64,000 nucleotides of DNA, from assembly GCA_902728285.1 (NCBI GenBank), contig CACVBU010000798.1:13213-77212 (forward strand). The letters are read 5' to 3'. This stretch comes from Clytia hemisphaerica. Taxonomy: Eukaryota; Cnidaria; Hydrozoa; Leptothecata; Clytiidae. Position numbers and translations under genes: made by a program. Positions 45,240-57,719 of the stretch are shown one piece after another. The notes under the pieces were generated by a model. The model was not told the origin of the DNA. It did no database searches and was given only the letters and a program-made list of their open reading frames with translations. Position 1 is the first letter of the stretch, and every line of letters starts with the position of its first letter.

Positions 45240-46490
45240 AAGGCCCAGCAAAAGCGAAATTTTCGCGCGCGATTTTCGCGAATTTTGGAATTTCTAAAAA
45301 TTCTAAAAAATGTTTAACAAGATTTCAAATTTCCCCGAGAAAAGGGATGACCAAAGCATTTAAAATTTTACTGCGTCAAACAAAACACAATGAAACATAA
45401 GTCGACAAGGATAATTCTCCCTTTCTTCATTTCTTAGAACAGGGAAGTGAAAAAATAAACGAAACATAATGTATTTAATCAAAGATGAATTGAATGTTGA
45501 AAGCTCGAAACTTTCTACTCGAAGGTAAACAATCAAATTCAAAATATCATTAAATTCAACTTCCATAAGAAACAACATCAAAAAATGTAAAAATGGTGCC
45601 ACATCGATTTATTGAGCTTCTTCGTTGTATTGTCTTTGTTCATCTTCTCCCTCTTTCCTCCATCAAGGTCAATTCGACTTGAAAATAATTATATGTCGAG
45701 TTTGAAAAATCAAGCCACCAATTCGTTAAACGAGACAGATCCAGAAATAACCATTTTCACACGTAGCATCATGGAAAAAAAAAAGTTCCAATCTTGTTCC
45801 AATTTACACATAAACTCCATTTTAGTGTCCATTAACAAATTCCAGAATCAGTTTACTTGAAATAAATCGGTGTCGAGTACGTTGTCGAGTTTGAAAATCA
45901 TGCCACGTCCCACTGTCACTGTACTGACCGTTGTTTAACAGCGACAGATCCAGAAGCAACACTGTGTCTTATTTAAATTTACACATTTCAGTTTATTTAT
46001 TTCTATATTAGAAGCCATTATTTCCTAAAAGTAAAGTCTTTTTGAAAACAAGAAACTTAAAATGGCAGTGATTTAAGGTAGAATTTTCACCCCTAAAGCT
46101 TTATGAAAACTTGAGCAAAAACTATAAGATATGACAGAATGTTGAAAAAGGTTTACAAAGAAAAATCACTAAAAAGTTTCTTTGGTTTGAAAGTCTCTAA
46201 AGCAAAGAAAATGTTCAAGAAAGTAATGAATCAACACGAATCAATTTCCTCTTTTCGACCGCCATCTTGTTTTATTTGAAAACATTTGTTGTTTAAGGAG
46301 CGCGAAATCAGAAAATATATCTTTTTTTAGCCAGTACCCGACTTTAGCAAGCTTTTCCCTGTCCAGACGGCAAAAAGTGTGGTACTGGTATTAAGCGCCG
46401 TTTCTACCAAAACGGGCAGACACACGGAATGAAGGACGGAAGGACGGACAGAGTTGCAAATGAAAGGCCCTATCGCTAGCGCTGGGCCAA
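45240..46490. repeat. possible interspersed element with GGCCCAGC ends
   Basis: gaaggcccagcaaaagcg at the left and cgctagcgctgggcca at the right are partly complementary. Near the right end a block with agtacccgactttagcaagc and gacacacggaatgaaggacg is seen. Frames inside (45360-45602, 45612-45860) match nothing recognised. Confidence 0.35.
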
Positions 46491-47014
46491 AAAGTCGAGA
46501 TGCATAATTTTTATTACCAAAGAGTTCATTAATTTTTGATTGACAGGTCAGTTTTTTGTCAATTTAATGAAACTTTGCATTTTGAAAGATTGACCTATGC
46601 AGCTTGGAAATTAATTATCTCATTAACAAAAGGCTTTTCCAAAGGAATTCTTTCAGCAGTGGAAAGACGAATGATATTTCTTTCTTTTGCATTACAAATT
46701 TAGATTTTTTTTATCTTTCTTCCAATTTGAAATTAACGTTTCTTTTTAGTGAAGTAATTATGAAAATATTTACTTGATCTCCGATGTTTAAAATCTACAC
46801 CTTTGCTTACTTATGACTTGATATCTCTTGAATCGAAAATTCTCTTGCATTGAATTTTTGACCACAAAAAGCTTGATGGTTATGCTTTTAGCTGGTTTAA
46901 GAATTAAACTCAATAAGATAGTTTTTTCAGAGCTACGCTTTACTTTTTGAGTATACGTTAAGAACATTTCTAGGCTTGAAAAAGTTTAATGTTCTTATAA
47001 AATGTGGCATAACT

Positions 47015-47246
47015 CAGAGCTTTAAATAAGTAAATTCTAATATTTAAGTAAATTTACAGGCACTGTAGTTAAAATGGAGTATGACGCCTGAAATACCTCA
47101 ATTTTATCTTAAACTACTTTAAAGAAACATTAAATGATAATCAATGAGATGAAATAATAGGATGAAACATGAAAGGATTTTTCTCTTACCGCTTTCAATA
47201 AAGTGTCGTCTTCAAATAGCCATTTGTATGGAAGCCAGGGACGACG
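47015..47246. repeat. dispersed repeat split by the BEL fragment, left part
   Basis: agtatgacgcctgaaatacc ... ctcttaccgctttcaataaag ... gccatttgtatggaagcc matches 63190-63500. Its continuation (aaaattttaaaacctatctc) is at 50757, on the far side of the BEL insertion. Confidence 0.8.
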
Positions 47247-50200
47247 TATGTTTGAATGTGGAATTTTCGGACACAGGTGTTCGTAACAAATGATTGATTG
47301 ATATTGAAAGTATGACAAAATGTGTTTAAACTGAAAATTAAAATTGATACAAATTGATCTAAGTTAATTAATTAAAAATTTGATTGAAATGTACTTCAGA
47401 AAAATTGAGTTGACAAAGCCTTGATATAAAAAAAAGTATGAAAAACATTAGCTTACCAGCCTGCCAATTGTGAAGTGATGTGTAAAAGTACTCCAAATTT
47501 TCAAAATTTCAAATGTAAATTTTGAAATAAATGTAGAAAACTAGATTCAATTTGTTCACTGATTTCTTGAAAACATTCTGATCTCTGCATACCACACTCA
47601 CGCCTTATGATATGTGATTGAATAAGAGTGAAAAAAGCTGAAATGAGATCTGATATGCTAGATCTCGAATGTTCACGGGAGACACTAATTAATAAATATA
47701 AAGAACTAATTGACATATGACGCCATAATGAGTACAAAATTTGTTTTTTAATTGCTTTTCTTATAAATAAAATGGTATCTTTTGCACGTTCGTGCTACAT
47801 TCCCCCAACGTGGAAAAGTGAAATGTGAATCCATCCAGAAACAGTTCAGTTCTTAAACATTGCATTGAGTTCTTGCAAAATATCCATTTCACCAACATGT
47901 CGAATAACAACTAAATCTCTGACACACCTGGTAGTTTTATTATATTCATTATAAAAACACTGGTCTTGAAGGCTTTTGTCTCTTTTGATTGTTAAAAGAT
48001 AGAGCTTACGTACCAAAATCGATTTATTTTGCAAACTTTTTGATCATGTGATTAGAAAAGAGACCAATCCGAAGAGGATTTTTTGGTAACGTGATCAAAA
48101 AGTATGTTTGTAACAAAAGAAAATTGAGCAAAAAAAATAAAACAAAACATTGCCAGACCGGTGTTTTTTATCATGACTATGGTTTTACGTTTTGCAGTTT
48201 CATTTGAATTGACATACTCCTTATCAACTTTACCAATTTTACTATCTTTACTAACATGAACAGTTTGTATTCATCCAAGATGATATGTCTGGGCAATGGA
48301 AGAATCGTTCTTAAGGAAAAGGACAATATCACCCTTTTTCAAGTGCTTGTCGTTCTTAAACCACTTTGGTTGTGAAATAAGCTTTGGAACATGTGAGATC
48401 AACCAATTTTTGAACCACGTGTTGAAGATGTCGATATTCGTTTGGATGGTCTTGTTGAATGTTGATGGAAAATTGACTGGACCAATGGGACCTCTCTCGT
48501 TGTTACGTCCGAGAAGAATTCTGTTGGGTGTAATAAGGTCCATGCTCTCGAAATCAGATGTGATGGAACCAAGTGCGAGAGGCATGTTGTTGAGACTGTT
48601 CGAAATCTCTGATGCCACTGTTTCCCATTGAAGGATTGATAGTCTTGATTGAGAAATCTTCCTCTCGATCGATCTTGAAATATCCTTGATTTTGCGTTCA
48701 ACCTTTCCTTGGTAGTTGTGTCTGGACTAACGTCGAATTCAATGGAGTAGTTGCGATGAAGTCTGGCTCGTATATCGTGGAAGTCAATTTTGACATTTTT
48801 ACATCCTTTGATAAGTTGGCTACAAGAGTAGATGAAGAGCTTCTGAGGATAACCATGGTGAGATGCAAATCGTACGAACGCTTGGATGAAGGGGACAGTG
48901 CTATAGTCGTCCATGATCTTGATTGATGTAGCTGAAGTCGTCATGCAGCAGAAGACCGTCAACCAAAGTTTGATTGTTGATCGACTGTGGTGATTGCAGT
49001 ATGCCTTTACAGGCCCTGCAAGATCAATCTGAGAATAATAAAATGCAGGGGAAATTGTTAATTGAGGAGACGAGATCTTGCCCATTTCAATGCTCACAGT
49101 CTTCTTCTCGATGTACCGACATCGAGTACAGTTTCATTTGATACGTTTGACAATTTCACGTCCTTCAAGAACGTATGCTCTCTTAAGGACAAAACGTAAT
49201 TGATTCGTTACCACTGTGTTTCACTGTTATGTCTTAGCAGTGAACCTCGTTGATGATGCTGTATGCTAAAGGTGAGTGTTTGTCGACGAGTGGAACGAAG
49301 AAGCTTGTTGATTGCAAGTCATGCATTGATGATGCCATTGGAGTGACGATATTGATGGCTTCTGTTGATAGAAACTGTCCTAAGTAGTAGAGGATGCCAC
49401 TGACTTCTTGGCTGATTTTGTTGTAGACAGATGGCTTGTTGAAATGTTTGACCTCCGTCGTTGCTTTGCGAAAGAAATAATCTTCCGCTTGCTTGATGTC
49501 GTCTTTGGATGGACCATTACTGGATTGATCGAACTTTGCTGTGACTGTTCTCGTCTTTTTCTTGTTGTTTCTCATCCATCTCATCTACCTGATGCTCTTG
49601 ATAATTATTGCTAAAACCCTAACCATTTTCATTGTTTCAGAAAACAATTGATGTTCTAGCTTTGTCCGCAAAGGACAACTGTCATGGCGGCTCGAAGATG
49701 TCTGATTTAAAAAAATGTTTATCAGTCTCATGTTTAAAAAGTTCTCTAGCTCTTTCTTTTTGTACATTTGCAGAAAAAAAGTTTGAAAGTAAGGCTAGCA
49801 TTCCAAGCCGGATACATTTGTGAAATCTAATGTGAGAAAAACACCATTAGACAAGAAATTCAGACAAAATACTTATAGTGTAACAAAATTTTCAATTGGA
49901 AATATCTTTCCAAGACTGTCCCCAGAAGAGCTGGAATTAACATAAATAAGAATATTGAGTGTCTTGGCTCCACTGTGATATGAAAATCCTTTGGAGACAT
50001 GTGGTGGCAAGGTGGTTTTTTTGAGGTTGAAGTTTGAAAATTTCCGGTGTCAACATTAAATTTCTTATACACAACATGTCTTTTGCATCTTTGTCACAGC
50101 TTGAAACGTCATAACGACTTATAATTATCAATTAAGTGGAAGAATCTGACTCGCATAGGACAGTTTTAAGTCTCTTTTGGGAATTGGATGAGTGAGGGAA

Positions 50201-50750
50201 GGAGAGTGAACAATAATATCATTACTGCGGACATAGCTTAGTACACGAGAAATCAGCAAAAATCTGTTACTTGTATATCCAGTGTATAATAAATCCTTGG
50301 TTTATCTTGCTTTTACTTCCGATGGAACAACAAAGTTGACGTTGCATGTAACATCAAGAGGTGTCTTTAAGCCTAATTGACTTTAATGACTGCGTTTCTT
50401 TGTGAAACTCTTGAAGATCTTTAGAGGTAAGAGTAATTTTGCTTACCTTTTTAACAGGAAACTTGGATTCATTTTGATACATCCAGTCTTGGCCGATGAA
50501 CCGTTCTGACTTTGGCTGGACCTCTGATAACTGGACACCTCTCCTTGTTGCTACGTCGGCCATCATTTGATTGGAGTTTATGAATCTCCAGATGTTTGTG
50601 AGTCAATGGACTTCGATTACTCTGTTTCGAACCAACTGCTTGAGTTGAAGCTCAGTGTTTGATATCCAATGAAGCACAATGGTGTTGTCTATGATTTTCA
50701 AGCATCCTTTGTGATGTTTTTGGAATGCTCTTTTGACATAATATAATATG
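47247..50750 (-). pseudogene. 5'-truncated BEL/Pao LTR retrotransposon
   Basis: Minus-strand translation reads, from 50700 downwards, the RNase H region (NTIVLHWIS, VRNRVIEVH, MMADVATRRGVQL), a linker at 49584-49234 (AEDYFFRKATTEVKHF), the integrase (CRYIEKKT, IDLAGPVKAYCNHHSRSTIK, IMDDYSTVPFIQAFVRFASH) and its C-terminal part (LITPNRILLGRNNERGP, HLKKGDIVLFLKND). Frame changes near 48700 and stops show it is dead. The reverse transcriptase, protease and gag parts are missing. The purine run gttgggggaa precedes a likely 3' LTR. The whole insertion is bounded by acgacg at 47241-47246 and 50751-50756. Confidence 0.85.
47249..47799 (-). repeat. likely 3' LTR of the BEL/Pao fragment
   Basis: Begins tgtagcacgaacg directly after the purine tract and ends caaaca near 47249, about 551 bases with TG...CA ends. 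No second LTR is in the window, so the call rests on position and ends only. Confidence 0.55.
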
Positions 50751-50865
50751 ACGACGCGAAAATTTTAAAACCTATCTCAATCATTTTCAAACTGTTGCGA
50801 TCTTTTTTAAACTGTCGGGATATTTTTCAAGTTGTCATGATAATCTTCAGACTGTCGTGATATAT
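50751..50865. repeat. dispersed repeat split by the BEL fragment, right part
   Basis: Four ~24-base units of the type ttttcaaactgttgcgat follow the acgacg repeat, matching 63503-63620. It ends at the breakpoint with segmental duplication copy B near 50865. Confidence 0.75.
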
Positions 50866-51317
50866 TTTTTTACATTTTGTTAAATGCATGTAACAACCTT
50901 CTACTCAGAATCATATTCGAACTCGATACTTTTTTCGTAACACCCTGTATAAGAGTAAGAATTTCTGTCCAACTATATTCACTCAGAAGATTTGGATGCC
51001 AGAGAAGATGCCAGAGCGTGAAGTAATATTAGAAGATATTACAATGGTGTATATCGTGAAAATAAACAATTAAGTCAATGCTTAAAAAATACATTAGCTT
51101 TTTGTTTTTGTCGAGGCTGCAATCCACTAATAGGGGCGAGTACTCTTAAAATAGCTCTTACTGCAATTTCTTTTATAGATAGTAAAAGATCACTTAGTAA
51201 GATTAAGGCTGACATGAAAGAAATGCTTACTGGAAAGTAAAAAATCAAACAATGCTTGGAAATAATGAGAAATTGAATTGATGTTTTTCTACCCGGTCTG
51301 CTCTTCTAAATTTAATT

Positions 51318-54220
51318 TTAGTGTGACAAATGTAAATTCCTTCTATGAATTAGCATACACACAAATAATATACTGCAGATTATAAAAGGAGGTGAAAAAT
51401 ATTCAGGATATAAGAAAAAATAATAGAAAGTTGATTTTGCGAGGATACGAAATGCATTTCCAAAAACTGATCTAAATCCATCGATTAGATTTGCATTTGA
51501 ATCTGAGACAGTGTTGAACAAGAGCACTTTGCCTGCTGATTGAGCTTGAAAATAAACAAAGCACTTAGTTGCCATAATAATTACACCAAAAGCTATCTGT
51601 CCAGCCATTGTTGGTATCACTATTAACTTTGGAAGAACCAGGAGAGACAAAAGACATCCAGCCAGTGAACACGCCATGACATATCCATAAAATATTGCCA
51701 AGGGTCCTTCAAAAACCTTTTGATAAACTAGCACCATCAGAAAGATATAGGTTGAAAATCCAACAATAACATGAAGCCAAGACAAAGTGTTCATCTGCCA
51801 ATGAAAAGTATTAATGGAATACAAAGTAACCATAGCAACTGCAGTCGTTACTGAATATCTTAAGACTCCATAACTTAGACATAGTGATAAAATATCTAAT
51901 TTAAAGAGTTCTCTCCAACCTAGTAACCTCCTTTCTTGAGAAGCTTCTCCATCTGTGTTGCTGGATGAGTTATCATCTCTGTCGACAAGAGGTTCCCGTT
52001 CGGGGTCCTCATCTTTCTCTCTTTCACGTTCCTCAACAAGAGGTTCCCAATCGGGGTCTTCCTTCTGCTCTCGAACACGTGCATCAACAAGTGGTACCCG
52101 ATCTTGGTCCTCCTCCTGCTTTCGAACACATGTCTCAACAAGAGGTACCCGTTCGGGATCATCCTCCTGCTTTCGACCACGTGCTATCGCAACAGCATCT
52201 TCACCAAGTTTTTCCAGATCTTTAGAAAGATCGATAACCAAAAACCAAGATATTACAAAGATGACTAATGTTATTGCAGCGGTTAAAAATTGGATTGCGT
52301 TGTATTTATTGATTTTCCAGCTACCGATATGGATATTGACGTAGGAGAATAAGATAGGAAGACCAGGACCAACATTCATTCCAACAGAATAAAAAAATTC
52401 ATACCAACTAAGAACTTTGACCAATTCTTTGTGATTATAGCATCTTCTGAATTCTCCTAGAATTGAAAAAATATGATATAGATATTGTTGAGATGATAGT
52501 TATTGAACATATGATACAGAAAATCAACATTCAATGTTTTGAAACCTGTGTGTCACAGACACGTTAGAAACCCAACCCAGCTGGAAAAATTGATTCAAAT
52601 TTCGTCCCCGGTGGGAAAATTGCCCATTTTTTTTAATTCGATTGAAAAAATTGCACTCCACACCTTCCACACTGGATTTTTTAGCTTTGAACAACAAGAA
52701 TTTTTAACCCTATATGGTTACGATAGAAGTTTTTATCATCGCTGTGGTAAATACAGGAGAGTTTCTTTAACTCGAACTTCTTTACTTTAATTGGATTAAC
52801 TTTTACGAAATTAATTCTTGCGAAAATGCGTAAGATTGCTGACTTGCGATATTAAAGTTTATTCACGATAAGTGTGCACTCTTTTTTCTTTTACCTATAA
52901 CTTTTGAAGGAATTCTTAAATCTTTATAAATTTGGTATCATCGGAAAGATATTAGTGAGTGGAACAATTTAAAATAAAAAAATATTTAAAAAAATTCTAA
53001 AAATGAAGATCAAAATGAAAAAGAAAAAAATGAAGATCTAGTAGAAAACTATCTCTCTGCTATAACTATCATTTTCACTGAAGTAAATCATTGATCATCG
53101 AACGTTATCACTGTGAAAAAATATTTCAAAAATGTTTCAAAAATGTTTTCTGCTGTTTTTTGGGGTCAATCACTTATCAACTTTATATCATAACTTTATA
53201 TTGAATAAATACTTTAATGAATTTTTTTCACAGTGATGACCTCATAAGATCAAAAAATCTCTCCAGTGAAAATGAAAGTTATAGCACTTTTCTACAAGAT
53301 CTTCATTTTTTTCTTCTTCATTTTCATCTTCATTTTTAGAACTTTTTTAAATATTTTTTTATTTCAAATTGTTCCACTCACTAATATCCACGTGAAATTT
53401 TGATAATGCTTTTTCGGTGGAGGAGCCAGAAGTACTTTGTTATACTTGGGGCGTGGTTTTCACTGAAATTTTTAAAACCCCTAGAGAAAGTTTTTTGGGA
53501 ATTTGAAAATTAAGTCTCATATTTTTCCCACCCAAAACGCCCGTGCGTTGTTTTTACACAAACGTTGGATTGAAAGTAAAATCTATTGTTACCCGTTAGA
53601 TTTAGAAAAATACAGTCCTCGAAAACAAAGGAACCGCTAGGAATGGGAACTAACTGGATTCACTTTTTCTTGACTGGGAGGGGTTAAAAATTCTACTCTA
53701 CCCCTTCGGGCTTTAACTCAATGATCGGGATACCATTTTTTTTCTAAAAAATTGATCGAATATGGCGGATATAACTTACCCCCAGGTTAAACCAGTGCTA
53801 GTTTATACGTAGAAAAAAGACCTTACCACATACTGCAGTTTGCAAGGATTCATTGATGCCGCATAGAAATCTTCCAGTCAATACCAACCAAATATGCCAA
53901 GGGATTGAATACATTAAGTTCCCAATACATATGACACCCAAATTGAGCAAAAACACAAATCGTAAATTTCGCGTACGATCAATGTATCGTCCAAAAAGCA
54001 TTCCGCTTATAAGATTACTAATAGCAAATAAAGTCTCATTTACACTGTAATAAAATGTTGCTTGAAGTAAAGATAACCCAAAGTTCTCCGAGAAGTAGTA
54101 GAGTAAAGTCACTTCCAGTGATTGGCTTTCAATTCCATAGACGAGAATCAGAATACATGCGAGAGCTGTAGTTCGAGTTCTACTTTTCTTCCATGCGAGA
54201 TATTCCATTGAGGTTTCCAT
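51318..54220 (-). CDS. MFS transporter, MFSD8/CLN7-like, paralog B
   Basis: Exon 1 is 54220-53827 and exon 2 is 52456-51318; lengths (394 and 1139 bases), phase and total (510 residues) equal paralog A. The intron is 1,370 bases. The proteins are alike throughout; most differences lie in the charged loop, where B also has four repeats but with RVPLV, WEPLV and EREPLV versions. GRYIDRTRNLR, the loop 2-3 signature, is unchanged. The reading frame is intact in both copies, so both may be functional. The ATG METSMEYLAWKK aligns with that of A. Confidence 0.85.
52948..53388. mobile_element. fold-back element in the MFS B intron
   Basis: gatattagtgagtggaac ... aaaatgaagatc at the left and gatcttcatttt ... 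gttccactcactaatatc at the right form arms of about 150 bases. Absent from copy A. A diverged relative lies near 56447-56640 (gatattcgtgagtggaac). Non-coding. Confidence 0.75.
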
Positions 54221-54599
54221 TATGTGATTTCCAGTAACCTTTTGTATTCCTCAGCTAAAATAAAAAATTTGATTTTTAAAATCTTCTTAATATGTATGGT
54301 TTTATAAAGTTTGATAATATTATTTGAAATAATATCTGAAATTCATTACATTACATACAAATCAAAAATGCGTTCTCAAAATTTCTAAACTATTCAAAAT
54401 ACACGATTGCAAAAATATGTGGCGATAGCAATCTAAAGTTGATGAACAAACGGTTATTCATATCTAGATTTTGGATGGATCAGGTCGGGTTAGCGTGAGG
54501 CATGGCCACGAACTGAATTGATATTTTCACTGTTCAGTTGGTAGCCAGGAATTGAATATGATAAAAATACAGACCGACAACTGCTCCTCCTACTTTCAC

Positions 54600-55715
54600 T
54601 GTTCAGTTCCTGGCCAAGATTCCACCCATGATCAGTTCAGCTCGTAGCCAGAACCCCACCCAAGATCATTCATTTCGTAGCCGAACCCCCCTCTGATCAG
54701 TTCAGTTCGTAGCCAGAACCCCACCCATGATCAGTTCCTTTCGTAGCCAGAACCCCACACAGGAGCAGTTCAGCTCGTAGCCAGAACCCCACACAGGATC
54801 AGTTCAGCTCGTAGCCAGAACCCCACCCAAGATCAGTTCAGTTCGTAGCCAGAACCCCACCCATGATCAGTTCAGTTCGTAGCCAGAACCCCACCCATGA
54901 TCAGTTCAGCTCGTAGCCAGAACCTCAACTGAGATCAGTTCAGCTCGTAGCCAGAACCCCAACCAAGATCAGTTCAGTTCGTAGCCACAACTCCACCCAT
55001 GATCAGTTCAGCTCCTAACCAGGGTGCTACCCAAGATCAGTTCAGCTCGTAGCCAGAACCTCAACTGAGATCAGTTCAGCTCGTAGCCAGAACCCCACCC
55101 ATGATCAGTTAAGTTCGTAGCCACAACTCCACCCATGATCAGTTCAGTTCGTGGCCATAACTCCACCCATGATCAGTTCAGCTCGTAACCAGGGTGCTAC
55201 CCAAGATCAGTTCAGTTCAGCTCGTAGCCAGAACCCCACAAAGGATCAGTTCAGCTCGTAGCCATAACCCCACCCATGATCAGTTCAGTTCGTAGCCACA
55301 ACTCTACCCAAGATCATTTCAACCCCACACAGGATCAGTTCAATTCGCAGCAAGAACCCCACACAGGACCAGTTCAGTTCGTAACCAGGTCCCACCCATG
55401 ATCAGTTCAGCTCGTAGCCAGAACCCACCCATGATCATTTCAGCTCGTAGCCAGTGCGCTACCCAAGATCAGTTCAGCTCGTGGCCAGAACCCACCCATG
55501 ATCAGTTCAGCTCGTAGCCAGAACCTCAACTGAGATCAGTCAGCTCGTAGCAAGAACCCTACCCAAGATCAATTAATTTTGTAGTCAGTAAGCCACCCAT
55601 CCATCAGTTCACTTTGTAGCCATGACCTCACCCAAGATCAGTTCATTTCATAGCCAGAACTCTGTCTATGATCATTGCAGTTTGTGACTAGGAAAGACCC
55701 CACCCATGATCAGTT
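54600..55715. repeat. 34-bp satellite array, left arm of Merlin
   Basis: About 32 units of gatcagttcagctcgtagcc-agaaccccaccca, with the last bases varying (cat, caa, cag). Several units are shortened or changed (for example agggtgctaccc). The array decays toward 55700. A phrase like the element's own end (aggtcgggttggcctgaggc) lies at about 55822. Confidence 0.9.
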
Positions 55716-55906
55716 CAGTGTGTGGCAGGTTTCAAACCATGATAATTTGCATTCGTGAACCAGAACAAATTCTAATTTTTGACTTCGTAATAAAAGCCAG
55801 GACCCATATCCCCTTTCCTCAGGTCGGGTTGGCCTGAGGCACGGGTAAAAACTGTACTTGTGAATAAAGTCACACGTATACATTGTACCCAAAACTATTT
55901 TTATTG

Positions 55907-56077
55907 ATCGAATTCACTAGTATAGTTTATACCCGCTTCAAATATATTTTACACCCGTGATCAAATATACTTTGTACCCGTGATCTAGTATACTTTATAC
56001 CCGTGATCAAATATACTTTACACCCGTATTCATGTATACTTTACACCCCTGGTCAGGTATACATTGTACCCGTGACT
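55907..56077. repeat. 23-bp tandem repeat inside Merlin
   Basis: About six copies of acccgtgatcaaatatacttt-ac and variants. Located just inside the left satellite arm. Confidence 0.8.
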
Positions 56078-57189
56078 GAAACAGATTTGTTTAATTTTGT
56101 ATTAAATTTCTCTGATCTTCACATTCGCCGGACCCTTTAGAGCAAAGCGTGGTCCTTGTAGAATGGACTATCTGTTATGAAATAATTTTGGATTAAAGTT
56201 AACGCCAAATGAATAGTTTTAGATTCAAGCAAAGGGAATGTAAATTGAGACAAGGGAAAATTTTGAGAACCTGATTGCTTTTATTTTTAATAGTCTTTAT
56301 AAAAAATGAACGATAAAAGATGTTCGATTGTATAATCATCATTAAACAATCTAAAGTCTGTCTCGAAATAATTTGCAGCTGGAGAAAAAAATGGCTGTAA
56401 CCTTTTGATAGAATTCGAATCAAGTTGCGATTTTGTGCTCGTTAAAAGATATTCGTGAGTGGAACATTATCAAGTAAAAAAATTGAGAAAAAAAAGGAAA
56501 ATGAAAATGAAAAATGAAGAAGAAAAAAATCAACTTTTTGTAGAAATGTGGTATAATTACCATTTTCACAGGAGTGACTCTTCAATCTTAGATCATCATC
56601 AATGTGAAAAAGTTTTTCAAAAATATTCATTCAATCAAAAGATATCAAACAAAGTTTATTGCTGGTTGATCGACAAAAGGCTGTTTTTTTGTCGTTTTTT
56701 ACCAGTTTTTACTAATTTAACGAAAGTCAAATAACTATTTGGTTGAATATTACATAAAGATTAAAGCACATATGGTTCATTTTGGTCCATCATTGTGGAT
56801 AATAGATATTGACTGCAGTTATGATGTTATCAAATGGTCGATCCAGTCCATACCAATCTCTTAAAAAGAAAATATACCTATGTTAGATAAAAAAAGTGTC
56901 TTTCGCTAAAAAGAAGCCTTAGATTTACGTTTTTAGATTGTAAAAAAACATGCAGGATTATCATGAAAGTGAAAAATAACGGAAACATAAGCTCGATTCG
57001 AGTTTAGCTTTTAAGTTTTTGTATAGTTATGGTAGTTATAATAAGTTATATTAAGTGCTTTCATACCTCCACATGAAAATATTGTAGTTCGATTCCTTTC
57101 ATTGCTTTCAATTTAAGCTTGAAGCGATTCCAATATGATTCAATATGCTAATGAAAGAAAAAGAAACATTATTGCATAAGTTATATTTT

Positions 57190-57430
57190 GTAGGAGGAGC
57201 CCCCCCCCCCCCGCGGCACCCCTTATCACGCCCATCAAGCAAAATTTTTCTCTATCACGTAATCACGAAAATTGCTGGAGGTTTGTCATCACGCAAAAAA
57301 TAGCGAAAAATAGCCCAAATCACGCATCACACCAAAAATCTTGATCACGCCATCACGACGCGACAAAAATCTCTAATCACGCTATCACGTAAGAAAAAAG
57401 CCCCAATCACGCCATCACGCAAACCGCTGG
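57190..57430. repeat. ATCACGCCATCACG degenerate repeat
   Basis: aatcacgccatcacg and close variants recur about eight times at 57215-57420 after a run of C at 57194. A similar cluster (ttcacgccgtcacgc, gatcacgccaattc) lies at about 60600-60715 at the other end of the Merlin core. Confidence 0.6.
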
Positions 57431-57719
57431 GGGCCTCTAGCAGAGCAAGAAAAGAACTAGGAAACCTTGTAGTATTGGTAAGTTACAGAGAAATATGTCT
57501 TTGAAACTAAAAACCTTTCCTTTCGGAAGCAGATCGTAATATTGTACATTGAAATAATTTTACAAATAATGACCATTGAAAATATAATTGGATAAGCAAG
57601 TTATAACAGGAAAACGAAAAGAAAGTAGATATATACACCCTCTTTAGAGCTATTAGACTTACCTGTGTGTGAGCACCTGTGACAGGGTCAACAAAATGAT
57701 ACGTATGATTCACGGTGTT

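Larger units (their letters stand above)
50866..54440. repeat. segmental duplication, copy B
   Basis: Collinear with 28156-32815. The left border cuts the CAGGGTGT MITE, leaving only its right end (to about 50946). The right border is followed by the Merlin insertion. Confidence 0.85.
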
